From Opitutaceae bacterium (GTDB lineage: Bacteria; Verrucomicrobiota; Verrucomicrobiia; Opitutales; Opitutaceae): a DNA stretch of 64,000 bases. The translations under genes were made by a program, and so were the position numbers. Of this stretch, positions 9,240-17,747 are shown piece after piece. The first letter of the stretch is position 1; each line of letters opens with the position of its first letter. The notes beneath the pieces are model-generated. The model was given only the letters and a program-made list of their open reading frames with translations. It searched no databases and was not told where the DNA came from. The DNA lies in the NCBI GenBank assembly GCA_019634615.1, contig JAHCAZ010000009.1:1-64000 (forward strand), read 5' to 3'.

Positions 9240-9755
9240 ATGAACGCTGACTTCATGTTTTATCTCTTCGCGACGCTCTCCGTCGCCTGCGGCGTCGGGG
9301 TGGTGTTCAACCGCAATACCATCAACGCGGCGCTCTGCTTCCTCCTGAGCCTCGTCGGCCTCGCCGGCCTCTTCGTGCTCCTCGAGGCCTACCTCCTCGC
9401 CGTGCTGGTCGTCTTCGTCTACGCCGGCGCGGTCGTCGCGATGTTCCTCTTCATCGTGATGCTCCTCGACCTGCAGGGCGGCAAGCGGCCGCCGTTCACG
9501 ACCGCCACCAGCGTCGCGTCGGCCGTGGCCGCGGCCCTCATCGCGCTGGGCCTGCTCTCGTTCCACACCCACGGTCGTCTCGCGACCGAACTGCCCGCCG
9601 GACCGGGCGTCGGGGCGACGCTCAAGGGCTACGCCTACCAGCTCTTCACCACCTACCTCCTGCCGGTGCAGGTCGTGGGCTTCCTGCTCCTCATTGCGAT
9701 GCTCGGCGTGATCGTCCTCAGCAAGCGCCTCGACCCGAAGGAGGTCCGCCCATGA
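9240..9755 (+). CDS. nuoJ: NADH-quinone oxidoreductase subunit J
   Basis: A 171-residue integral membrane subunit with about five hydrophobic helices, the third carrying [20 protein letters not shown], a conserved pi-bulge helix in the family. It contributes to the central polar axis of the membrane arm. The last codons overlap the start of nuoK by four bases. The stretch before the final helix (residues 105-135) is more variable. Confidence 0.94.
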   Translation: MNADFMFYLFATLSVACGVGVVFNRNTINAALCFLLSLVGLAGLFVLLEAYLLAVLVVFVYAGAVVAMFLFIVMLLDLQGGKRPPFTTATSVASAVAAALIALGLLSFHTHGRLATELPAGPGVGATLKGYAYQLFTTYLLPVQVVGFLLLIAMLGVIVLSKRLDPKEVRP

Positions 9756-10057
9756 ACATCGGCCTCGACCACTACATCTTCCTGAGCGCGCTCCTCTTCG
9801 CCCTCGGCTTCTTCGGCGTGCTCCTGCGCAAGAACACCCTCGTGATCTACATGTGCCTCGAGCTCATGCTGACGGCCGCGACCCTCGCGCTCGTCGCCTT
9901 CTCGCGGTACAACGGCACCCTCGACGGCAACGTCTTCGTGTTCTTCATCCTCACCGTCGCCGCCGCCGAGGTCGCGGTCGGCCTCGCCATCATCGTCGCG
10001 CTGTTCCGCCAGCGCCAGACCGTGCAGGTCGACGAGCTCAACGCCCTGAAGCACTGA
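9752..10057 (+). CDS. nuoK: NADH-quinone oxidoreductase subunit K
   Basis: A 101-residue membrane subunit, exactly the usual length, with three predicted helices. Glu37 (YMCLELML) and Glu73 ([10 protein letters not shown]) correspond to the two buried glutamates essential for proton translocation in E. coli NuoK. Its ATG overlaps the nuoJ stop and nuoL starts 4 bases after its stop. Confidence 0.96.
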   Translation: MNIGLDHYIFLSALLFALGFFGVLLRKNTLVIYMCLELMLTAATLALVAFSRYNGTLDGNVFVFFILTVAAAEVAVGLAIIVALFRQRQTVQVDELNALKH

Positions 10058-10061
10058 CGCC

Positions 10062-11933
10062 ATGACGCCGGTCACCCAAGCTCTCCTCGTCCTCCTGCTG
10101 CCGCTGGCCTCGGCCACGATCATCGCGCTCTTCCTGCGCCGCCAGGGCCAGCTCGCCTCGATGGTGTCGGTCACGGCCGCCGCCGTGCTCGCGGCCCTCT
10201 CCCTGAGCCTCATCCTCGGCGGCGAGCGCTTCACCGCCTCGCTGGAATGGCTGCGCTTCGGCCACTTCGCGGTCTCGCTCGGCTTCAAGTTCGACGACCT
10301 CGCGGCCGTGATGCTCTTCGTCGTCAGCTTCGTCGGCTTCTTCATCCACCTCTTCAGCACGGGGTACATGCACGACGACCCGGCGCGCGCCCGCTACTTC
10401 GGCGGCCTGTCGATCTTCATGTTCGCGATGCTCGGCATCGTGTTCGCCGACAATCTTTTCATGATGTTCATCTTCTGGGAGCTGGTCGGCTTCAGCTCCT
10501 ACCTGCTGATCGGACACTGGCATGAGAAGAAGTCCGCCAGCGACGCCGCGAAGAAGGCGTTCATCGTCAACCGCGTCGGCGACTTCGGTTTCCTCCTCGG
10601 CATCATCATGTGTTACGCCGTGCACGGCACGGTGAACCTCACGGAGCTCACCGCGGCCCACGACGGCGGCACGCTGGCCTACAGCCGCCTGATCCCGCTG
10701 CTCCTCTTCTGCGGCGCGGTCGGCAAGTCCGCTCAGATGCCCCTGCAGGTCTGGCTGCCCGACGCGATGGAGGGCCCGACCCCGGTCTCCGCCCTCATCC
10801 ACGCCGCCACCATGGTCGCGGCCGGCATCTACATGCTCTGCCGCATCGAGGTCCTGATGGTCGCTGATGCCCTGCAGGTCATCATGTGGACCGGCACGGT
10901 CACCGCGTTGTACGCGGCCCTCTGCGCCATCGTTCAGAGCGACATCAAGAAGGTCCTCGCGTACTCCACGCTTTCGCAGCTCGGCTACATGGTCGCGGCC
11001 TTCGGCCTCGGCTCGCAGGCGGCGGCGGAGGGTGACAACCGCCTTCTCATCGCCACCGGCATCGGCGCCGCGATGTTCCACCTCACGACGCACGCCTTCT
11101 TCAAGGCGCTGCTCTTCCTCGGCTCCGGTTCGGTCATCCACGGCTGCCACCACGAGCAGGACATCTTCAAGATGGGCGGGCTGAAGGCGCGGATGCCGCT
11201 GACCTTCGTCACCTTCACGATCGGCGTCGCCGCCATCGTCGGTTTCCCCGGCCTGGCCGGCTTCTTCTCGAAGGACGCCATCCTGTTGCTCGCCTACCAG
11301 ACCAACACCGCCGTCTTCGCGATCCTCACGCTCACCGCCGTGCTCACCTCGTTCTACATGGTCCGCATGTGGAAGCTGGTCTTCTTCGGCTCCGCCCGCT
11401 CCGACCATGCCGCGCACGCGCATGAGAGCGGCTTCTCGATGACCCTCCCGCTCATCGTCCTCGCGGTCCTCTCGGTCATCGGTGGCTACGGCGCGTTCTT
11501 CGGCCGCATCGGCGGCTACGTGCAGCACCTCATCCCGCATGCCGAGGGCGCTGCCCACACCACGATCCTCGCGGTCAGTGCCGCGGTGCTCATCCTCGGC
11601 GCCGGCTCCGCGTGGCTGTTCTACCGCCACGAGGCGACCGACACGCTCAGCCAGAAGTCCCGCGGCCTCTTCCAGGGCCTGACGGTGCTCAAGGAGTCCT
11701 TCGATTCCCTCTACGACTACTACGTCGCCAAGGTCCAGCAGCGCTTCGCCATGCTGCTCAACTTCCTCGAGCAGATTTTCCTCGCCGGCCTGATTATCCG
11801 CGGTCTCGCGGGTTTCGTCGGCCTGCTCGGCCTCGGCGCGCGTGCGCTGCACGTCGGCAGCCTCCACGCCTACGTCTACTGGTTCCTCCTCGGGCTGGTC
11901 CTCTTCTGGGCCTATGCCGCGGGTGTCTTCTAA
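10062..11933 (+). CDS. nuoL: NADH-quinone oxidoreductase subunit L
   Basis: The 623-residue distal antiporter-like subunit with around 14-16 hydrophobic helices. The buried-glutamate helix is seen as MMFIFWELVGFSSYLLIGHW, and the lysine/histidine-bearing central helices follow (DAMEGPTPVSALIHAATMVA). The C-terminal part contains a long amphipathic segment consistent with the lateral helix HL, ending in a final hydrophobic anchor. Length fits the family. nuoM begins 6 bases later. Confidence 0.96.
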   Translation: MTPVTQALLVLLLPLASATIIALFLRRQGQLASMVSVTAAAVLAALSLSLILGGERFTASLEWLRFGHFAVSLGFKFDDLAAVMLFVVSFVGFFIHLFSTGYMHDDPARARYFGGLSIFMFAMLGIVFADNLFMMFIFWELVGFSSYLLIGHWHEKKSASDAAKKAFIVNRVGDFGFLLGIIMCYAVHGTVNLTELTAAHDGGTLAYSRLIPLLLFCGAVGKSAQMPLQVWLPDAMEGPTPVSALIHAATMVAAGIYMLCRIEVLMVADALQVIMWTGTVTALYAALCAIVQSDIKKVLAYSTLSQLGYMVAAFGLGSQAAAEGDNRLLIATGIGAAMFHLTTHAFFKALLFLGSGSVIHGCHHEQDIFKMGGLKARMPLTFVTFTIGVAAIVGFPGLAGFFSKDAILLLAYQTNTAVFAILTLTAVLTSFYMVRMWKLVFFGSARSDHAAHAHESGFSMTLPLIVLAVLSVIGGYGAFFGRIGGYVQHLIPHAEGAAHTTILAVSAAVLILGAGSAWLFYRHEATDTLSQKSRGLFQGLTVLKESFDSLYDYYVAKVQQRFAMLLNFLEQIFLAGLIIRGLAGFVGLLGLGARALHVGSLHAYVYWFLLGLVLFWAYAAGVF

Positions 11934-11939
11934 ACCGCC

Positions 11940-13475
11940 ATGAGCCAACTGCCCTTCGATCCCCTGCTCGTCTCGATCGCGGCGCCCCTTGCGGTGGCGC
12001 TCGCCATCGCCCTCGGGCTGCCCAAGCGGTACTCGGTCCTGCTGGCCTACGCCGGTTTTGCCGTCCCCGCGCTCATGGCGCTGCACTGCTGGTATCATTT
12101 CCCGGTCGGCCTCGGCGCCGACTACGCCTTTGCGACGCAGTACGACACGGGCCTTTCCGCCCTCGGCATCAGCCTGAAGCTCGGCCTGAACGGCATTGCC
12201 CTCCCGCTCTACGTCCTCGCCGGCCTCGTGGGCCTGGCCGCCGGCCTCTATGCCATCCAATCGCAGGCCGAGCGCCTCAAGATCTACCTGATGCTGCTCC
12301 TGGTCATGCAGGGTGGATTGATGGGTGTGTTCGCCTCGGTGGACGTGTTCTTCTTCTACTTCTTTCACGAACTCGCGCTCATCCCGACCTTCATCATGGT
12401 CGGCATCTGGGGCGGGCGTGACCGCAACTACGCGGCCATGAAGATGACGATCTACCTTACTGTGGGCGCGATGCTCTCGCTCCTCGGCCTGGTCGCCATC
12501 TACGTGAAGAGCGGCGCCAACAGCTTCGACCTCGTCAGCCTGCGCCACGCGCTCACCGCCGCGCCGCTCGACGGCACGCTGCAGAAGTACCTCTTCGGCC
12601 TGCTGGTCTTCGGCTTCGGCATCCTCGTCTCCCTCTGGCCGCTGCACACCTGGGCGCCCCTCGGCTACGGTGCCGCCCCGAGCTCGGCCGCGATGCTGCA
12701 CGCCGGCGTGCTCAAGAAGTTCGGCCTCTACGGCCTGATCCAGATCGCGGTGCCGCTGCTGCCGCTCGGTGCCACGCAATGGACCACGGTCTTCGCGGGC
12801 CTCGCGGTCTTCGGCAACATCCTGATCGTCGGCTTCGTCACCATGGCCCAGCGCGACCTCAAGCAGATGGTCGGTTACAGCTCCGTCATGCACATGGGCT
12901 ACGCCTTCCTCGGCGTCGCCTGTCTCTCCGGCCTCGGTGCCGGTGGCGTGGTCCTCATGATGGTCGCCCACGGCCTTTCCGTGGCGCTGCTCTTCCTGCT
13001 CGCGACGAGCATCCATCACCGCACGCACACCTTTGACCTCAACGAGATGGGCGGCCTCGCGCAGAAGACCCCGGTCCTCGCGGCGTTCTTCGTCACGGCC
13101 ACGCTCGCCAGCATTGGCCTCCCGGGCTTCGCGAACTTCTGGGGCGAGCTCACGATCTTCGTCGCGGCCTGGAGCTACTCGAAGGTTCTCACCGCCTGCG
13201 CCGTCTCCGGCATCATCATCTCGGCGATCTACGGCCTGCGCGCCGCCGCCCGGGTGTTCTTCGGCCCGCCGACCGAGGAGCTCAACCGCGTGACCGCCGC
13301 GCACCCGCCCGCCGACCTGCGCTGGAGCGAGAAGCTGCCTGCCATCATCCTCCTCGCCGCGCTCCTCTTCATCGGCTTCTGGCCGAAATCCCTCACGACG
13401 CCGCTCAACGCCGCGCTGCATCCCGCCTGGCCCGCCGCCGGTGCGCTGCCGCTGCAGACCACTCCCGGCAAGTAA
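11940..13475 (+). CDS. nuoM: NADH-quinone oxidoreductase subunit M
   Basis: A 511-residue antiporter-like membrane subunit with about 14 helices. The conserved glutamate is in FFFYFFHELALIPTFIMVG, and the lysine helix reads AAPSSAAMLHAGVLKKFG. It forms one of the proton channels between NuoL and NuoN. The start ATG has CCGCC directly before it and no purine-rich Shine-Dalgarno, like most genes of this operon. It is 12 bases upstream of nuoN. Confidence 0.96.
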   Translation: MSQLPFDPLLVSIAAPLAVALAIALGLPKRYSVLLAYAGFAVPALMALHCWYHFPVGLGADYAFATQYDTGLSALGISLKLGLNGIALPLYVLAGLVGLAAGLYAIQSQAERLKIYLMLLLVMQGGLMGVFASVDVFFFYFFHELALIPTFIMVGIWGGRDRNYAAMKMTIYLTVGAMLSLLGLVAIYVKSGANSFDLVSLRHALTAAPLDGTLQKYLFGLLVFGFGILVSLWPLHTWAPLGYGAAPSSAAMLHAGVLKKFGLYGLIQIAVPLLPLGATQWTTVFAGLAVFGNILIVGFVTMAQRDLKQMVGYSSVMHMGYAFLGVACLSGLGAGGVVLMMVAHGLSVALLFLLATSIHHRTHTFDLNEMGGLAQKTPVLAAFFVTATLASIGLPGFANFWGELTIFVAAWSYSKVLTACAVSGIIISAIYGLRAAARVFFGPPTEELNRVTAAHPPADLRWSEKLPAIILLAALLFIGFWPKSLTTPLNAALHPAWPAAGALPLQTTPGK

Positions 13476-13487
13476 GCCTCGCCCGCC

Positions 13488-15008
13488 ATGACACCCGAAC
13501 TTCTCCAGGCCGCCGCCGCGTCCAACCAGTGGTCCGCGATTCTGCCCGAACTGGGCCTCGGCTGCCTCGCCCTGCTGCTCCTCGTCCTCGAGATCGTGCT
13601 GCCCAAGTCGGCGCATGACCGCATCCCGACCGTCGCCATCGTCGGCCAGCTCGCGATCCTTGTCGCCCTGCTCGTGAACCTCACCCCCGCCGGGCTCGAG
13701 CGCGACACCTTCAACGGCCTGCTGCACCACTCGCGTGACGGCCAGTTCCTCCGCGCCTTCTTCCTCGTCACCTCCATCGTCGTCTGCCTCCTCGGCCGCG
13801 TGGCCCTGGCGAAGCAGCTCCTGCCGAAGATCGAGTTCTACCACCTCGTCCTCGTGGTCACGGCGGCGATGATGCTCCTCGCGCAGAGTAACCACTTCGT
13901 GATGCTCTTCGTGGCCCTCGAGACGGTCACGGTCGGCTTCTACATCCTCGTCAGCTACGTCCGCACGAGCCCCCTGAGCCTCGAGGCCGGCCTCAAGTAT
14001 CTGATCATGGGCGCCCTGAGCTCGGCGCTCCTGCTCTTCGGCATCGTCCTCCTCTATGGCGTGGCTGGCACGCCGACGCTGCCGGCGCACACCGGCCAGG
14101 CGATGAACTTCGACGCCCTCAGCGCCTTCCTGGCGGCCAATCCCGGCAATTTCGTGGCGCAGTGCGGCATCGCCCTCGTGCTCTCCGGCGTGGCCTTCAA
14201 GATCGGCGCCTTCCCGTTCCAGATCTGGATCCCCGACGTTTACCAAGGTGCTCCGACGCCGGTGACCGCTTTCCTCGCCGTCGCCTCCAAGGCCGCCGGT
14301 TTCGCCGTCCTGCTGGTGCTGACCCTCAAGGCCTTCGCGCCCTACGCCGGCCTCACCGTGCCGCTCCTCGGCGTGCTGGCCGCAGCCACGATCCTTTTCG
14401 GCAACATCGCTGCGCTCACCCAGAGCAACGTGAAGCGCCTCATCGGCCTCTCCGGTGTCTCGCATGCCGGCTTCCTCCTCCTCGGCGTGGTCGCGGCCGT
14501 TTCGACGCCGCTTGCGCTCGGTGCGGTGTATTTCTACCTCGCGGCCTATTTGATCGCGACGCTCGCGGTCTTCGGCGTGATGACGCATGTCGCCGGGCCG
14601 AACGACGCCGACCAGGAACTCGACCACTACGCCGGACTCGCGCGGGACAATCCCTTCCTCGCCACCGTCCTCGCCGTCGGCCTCGGCTCGCTGGCCGGCA
14701 TCCCGCCGCTGGCCGGGTTCATGGGCAAGCTCTTCGTCTTCATTGCCGCCTTCAAGGCGGGCCTCTACCCGCTGCTCGCCGTCGCGATCGTGGGTGTGGT
14801 GATCTCGATCTATTACTACTTCGGCTGGATCAAGGCCGCCTTCTTCGAGACCTGGCGCGCCCCGCAACCGGAAGGCACGCCCGACAGCCGCCCCGCCCGC
14901 ACCCCGGTCGCCTGGCCCGCGGGCGTTACCCTCGGCCTCCTCGCCTTAGCCTCGGTCGTCCTCGGTTTCTACCAGGGCTGCTTCGGCGAGTGGTTGCTGA
15001 ATCGATAA
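13488..15008 (+). CDS. nuoN: NADH-quinone oxidoreductase subunit N
   Basis: A 506-residue antiporter-like subunit closest to the NuoK/J/A side. The glutamate helix is HFVMLFVALETVTVGFYILV, and the channel lysines lie in helices around GLKYLIMGALSSALLLFG and VYQGAPTPVTAFLAVASKAA. It is the last gene of the operon. Downstream comes an 85-base palindrome and then a gene of unrelated function, so transcription probably ends nearby. Confidence 0.96.
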   Translation: MTPELLQAAAASNQWSAILPELGLGCLALLLLVLEIVLPKSAHDRIPTVAIVGQLAILVALLVNLTPAGLERDTFNGLLHHSRDGQFLRAFFLVTSIVVCLLGRVALAKQLLPKIEFYHLVLVVTAAMMLLAQSNHFVMLFVALETVTVGFYILVSYVRTSPLSLEAGLKYLIMGALSSALLLFGIVLLYGVAGTPTLPAHTGQAMNFDALSAFLAANPGNFVAQCGIALVLSGVAFKIGAFPFQIWIPDVYQGAPTPVTAFLAVASKAAGFAVLLVLTLKAFAPYAGLTVPLLGVLAAATILFGNIAALTQSNVKRLIGLSGVSHAGFLLLGVVAAVSTPLALGAVYFYLAAYLIATLAVFGVMTHVAGPNDADQELDHYAGLARDNPFLATVLAVGLGSLAGIPPLAGFMGKLFVFIAAFKAGLYPLLAVAIVGVVISIYYYFGWIKAAFFETWRAPQPEGTPDSRPARTPVAWPAGVTLGLLALASVVLGFYQGCFGEWLLNR

Positions 15009-15020
15009 AAGGCGAGGGTG

Positions 15021-15105
15021 GGAACGCTGATCTGCGCTGATCTACGCTGATTTGGACCCAATCCTTTGGTCCGGATTAGCGAGGATCAGCGCAGATCAGC
15101 GTTCC
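15021..15105. repeat. Palindrome with period-10 tandem arms
   Basis: A 22-base perfect inverted repeat: the left arm at 15021-15042 is the exact reverse complement of 15084-15105. The arms consist of ten-base units (CTGATCTGCG, CTGATCTACG), and an imperfect inner stem with GGACC/GGTCC closes the loop. It lies just after nuoN and could form a strong hairpin or cruciform. There is no T-run, so a standard terminator is not evident. Confidence 0.85.
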
Positions 15106-15182
15106 CCTTCAGTCCGTATTTCGTCCCATCCCGCATTCGTGCTTGGCGGCACTGCGGGTTTGCGCGAATCCTTGGCGCACGC

Positions 15183-16529
15183 ATGAAAGTCACCGGCCTC
15201 GCCCTTGTCCCGCCTCCGACCGCCGCCGACCTGCCCAAAGTCACGCCTGAGCTGCTCGCCTCCGTCCTCGCCCGCTACTCCCGCAGCAACGAGGGCCTCG
15301 CCTCGATCCTCGAGAAGGTGGACGTCGCCAACCCCGAGGCCTCCATCGACCGCATCCTGAAGTTCGTCGACTACGGCCACGCCTCCATCGGCGGCCTCAC
15401 CGGCGGCCTCGCCATCGCCCTCGACGGTGTCTCCATGTGGCTGGCCTACAAGATCTTCGAGATCGCGCAGATGGCCGACGGCCAGGAGTCGAGCACCCGG
15501 TATATCACGATGGACCCGAGCAGCCTGCCGACGGCGGCCGAACTCGGCCTCCCTGACGATCTCGCCGCCCGTTGGTCCGCGGTCATGGCCAAGGCATTCG
15601 CGGCCTACCAGCAGGAATACGCGCGGCTCGATGCCGCGGCGCTGGCCAACCCCGGCCTCGTGCGCCTGCCACCCGACGCCAAGCCCGCCGTCGTCGCACG
15701 ACTGCGCAAGAACTACGCCCTCGACCGCGCCCGCTACTTCATCCCGCTCGCCACGCGCACCAACCTCGGCCTCGTGCAGAGCTCCCGCATGTGGGCGACC
15801 ACGGTGAAGCACCTCGACTCGCTCCCGCACCCCGAGGCGCGCGCCGCCGCGCAGCTCATCCGCGAGGCGCTGCTCAAGCAGTCGCCGCGCCTCATGCGCC
15901 ACAGCACCGCGGAAAAGTCCTACGAGGAGCAGGCCCGCCAGGAGCTCGCCTCCAGCCTGCAGCTCGGCCTCGCCCGCCTGTCCACCCAGCCGCTGCCCGA
16001 CGCGGTGTGGGTGAAGGTTGACCGCGACGCGCCGCCCTGGCTGCGCGAGGAGCAACCCGTCGCCGAGGCCCTCCGGCACCGCGCGAACCGCTACGGTTAC
16101 CAAGGCACCGCGACGCGCCGCATGCGCGTGACCTTTGCCTGGAACAACCTGGCCATCGCCGAGCTGCGCGACCTCAACCGCCACCGCACGGGTCATCGGT
16201 ACACGCCGCTCATCCAGGCGGGCTTCTATCTGCCGCCCGAGATCCCGGCGGCGCCGCATCAGGCCCTCCTCGACGAGCAGGCTGCGCTCACCCGTGAGCT
16301 GATGCAGCGGGGCTCGGCCGCCTATGTCTATGCCCTGCTCCTGGGCGCCCAGACCCCCTTCGAGCACAGCACGCAGGCCGACAAGTTCATCTACGAGGCC
16401 GAGCTCCGCACCGGCATGGGCGCGCATTTCCGCTACGCGGAGCACCTCAGCGCCGCCCTGCGGGAATTCAACCGGCAGGTGCCGGAGGCCCGGGATTGGG
16501 TCGTCGAGGGCACGGCGGAACCCGAATAA
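15183..16529 (+). CDS. ThyX-family (FAD-dependent thymidylate synthase-like) protein, two-domain
   Basis: A 448-residue protein made of two ThyX-like halves. The first has YGHASIGG (64-71), an ISR-type helix ending in GQESSTRYITMD (100-111), and ARYFIPLATRTNLGLVQSSR (183-202), matching the GHxS, QSxRY and xRxxLPxxxxT blocks of ThyX. The second has ELRDLNRHRTGHRYTP (327-342). The normal RHRx7S flavin/dUMP motif is broken: the Arg-His-Arg is lost in the first half, and in the second it lacks the serine. The ATG at 15183 was chosen because the upstream extension runs into the palindrome. Canonical ThyX is about 220-250 residues; chlamydial homologues are also long. It either makes dTMP from dUMP or is a divergent paralogue. 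Confidence 0.75.
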   Translation: MKVTGLALVPPPTAADLPKVTPELLASVLARYSRSNEGLASILEKVDVANPEASIDRILKFVDYGHASIGGLTGGLAIALDGVSMWLAYKIFEIAQMADGQESSTRYITMDPSSLPTAAELGLPDDLAARWSAVMAKAFAAYQQEYARLDAAALANPGLVRLPPDAKPAVVARLRKNYALDRARYFIPLATRTNLGLVQSSRMWATTVKHLDSLPHPEARAAAQLIREALLKQSPRLMRHSTAEKSYEEQARQELASSLQLGLARLSTQPLPDAVWVKVDRDAPPWLREEQPVAEALRHRANRYGYQGTATRRMRVTFAWNNLAIAELRDLNRHRTGHRYTPLIQAGFYLPPEIPAAPHQALLDEQAALTRELMQRGSAAYVYALLLGAQTPFEHSTQADKFIYEAELRTGMGAHFRYAEHLSAALREFNRQVPEARDWVVEGTAEPE

Positions 16530-16669
16530 ATTATTGCTGAGCCGTCCGGCCGGCTCATGATGTTCGCCATCGCATGTGCCACCCCATGCATACCCCTTGC
16601 CCGACATGGGCGCGCCCGGATGGGACGGTCGCCGGCCCGGCGGGAGACGATCCGCGGTAGGACCCCGCC

Positions 16670-17440
16670 ATGAAGCGCTTCCGCGTCCTCCAGTTCAACA
16701 TGCAGTTCGGGCAGGTCTGGGATGACGCGGACCCGGATCACGCGCCGATCAACCTCGACGCCGCGGTGGCCGAGATCAAGGCCCACGATGCCGACATCGT
16801 CATGCTCCAGGAGGTCGAAAAGGCGCAGCCGGGCGGCACCCATCCGCCGGTCCCGCCCAACTACACCCGCCTCAAGCAGGAGCTCAGCGGCTACGACAGC
16901 ATGTTTTCCTTCCCGCGGCCCGATCCGCGTGAATTGCCCTTCGGCATCGGCCTGGCGATCTTCTCCCGCTGGCCCCTGCTGCCCAAGGCCTGCGTCAACC
17001 TGCCATCGCCTCCGGTGGAGTTCGATTTCTACGGCGAGAAGAAGACCCCGACCGACCGCCTGCTCATCAGCGCCCACGCGACCATCGCCGGCCGCGAGGT
17101 GCGCCTGATGAACACGCACCTGCTCGCGTTCTTCATGCTCAAGTCCAGCAGCGAGGAGCACCGCCAGCAGCGCGACCTCGTCGAGCAGGAGCTGCGTCGG
17201 AGCGACCTGCCGACCCTGCTCACCGGCGACTTCAACGTCAGCAAGCACGAGTCGCTCGTCGAGCAATTCGCCAACGCCGGCTACCGGACGGCCCAGTCGA
17301 AGGAAATCACCTGGCGCCGCCGACCCTACGTGCTCGACCACATCTTCTACAACGCCCCGTTGCGTTGCGTCGGCCACCAGGTGAAGCCCACCCCGGCGAG
17401 CGACCACCACACGCTGGTGGCGGATTTCGAGTTCGCCTGA
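16670..17440 (+). CDS. Endonuclease/exonuclease/phosphatase family protein
   Basis: A 256-residue cytoplasmic protein of the DNase I-like EEP superfamily. Motifs in order are VLQFNMQFGQ near the N-terminus (metal-site Asn), DADIVMLQEVEK (catalytic Glu), TGDFNVSKHE (Asp and Asn), VLDHIFYN, and the C-terminal PASDHHTLVADFEF (catalytic His). There is no signal peptide. The substrate cannot be told from sequence: candidates are nucleic acids, sugar phosphates or phospholipid head groups. It converges on the next gene with only four bases between stops. Confidence 0.85.
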   Translation: MKRFRVLQFNMQFGQVWDDADPDHAPINLDAAVAEIKAHDADIVMLQEVEKAQPGGTHPPVPPNYTRLKQELSGYDSMFSFPRPDPRELPFGIGLAIFSRWPLLPKACVNLPSPPVEFDFYGEKKTPTDRLLISAHATIAGREVRLMNTHLLAFFMLKSSSEEHRQQRDLVEQELRRSDLPTLLTGDFNVSKHESLVEQFANAGYRTAQSKEITWRRRPYVLDHIFYNAPLRCVGHQVKPTPASDHHTLVADFEFA

Positions 17441-17444
17441 GTCC

Positions 17445-17729
17445 TTACCGGCCGCCGCGCACGCGATCCTTCTCCTCCTCGCGCTCCTCCTGCAGCCGCG
17501 CCTTCTCGCTCGCGAGCTGCTGGCGGATCTTGTCGGCCTCCTCCGCGTTCCCCGTGGCCAGGGCGTCGTTGAGCTGCTTCTGCAGGAAGATCTCCCGCTC
17601 GGCCAGCTTGCCCTGGTACACGCGGTCGATGTCGGCGAGCCGGGCCTTCTGCTCGGCGGTCAAGGGCTGGTTGGCCGAGGGGTCGGACTTGGCGAGACGT
17701 TCCATCGCGAGTTCGTAGGCGCTTTTCAT
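17445..17729 (-). CDS. Short coiled-coil protein of unknown function
   Basis: A 94-residue highly charged protein (MKSAYELAMERLAKSDPSAN...) rich in Glu, Lys, Arg, Ala and Gln, with heptad-like spacing through the central KLAEREIFLQKQLNDALATG region and an Arg/Glu-rich tail. It probably forms one long helix. No catalytic motif is visible. It lies 18 bases downstream of comEC on the same strand, so it may share that transcript. Confidence 0.75.
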   Translation of the reverse strand: MKSAYELAMERLAKSDPSANQPLTAEQKARLADIDRVYQGKLAEREIFLQKQLNDALATGNAEEADKIRQQLASEKARLQEEREEEKDRVRGGR

Positions 17730-17747
17730 GGCGGCCGAGTGTTGGGG

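Noticed and set aside
10038..14867. A 1609-codon minus-strand open frame
   Set aside because: It is antisense to nuoL, nuoM and nuoN; its composition (Glu/Arg/Asp/Ala-rich, no domain) is typical of a GC-rich shadow frame.
15021..15105. Rho-independent terminator after nuoN
   Set aside because: The stem is long and strong but has no following T-run and belongs to a tandem-repeat palindrome type.
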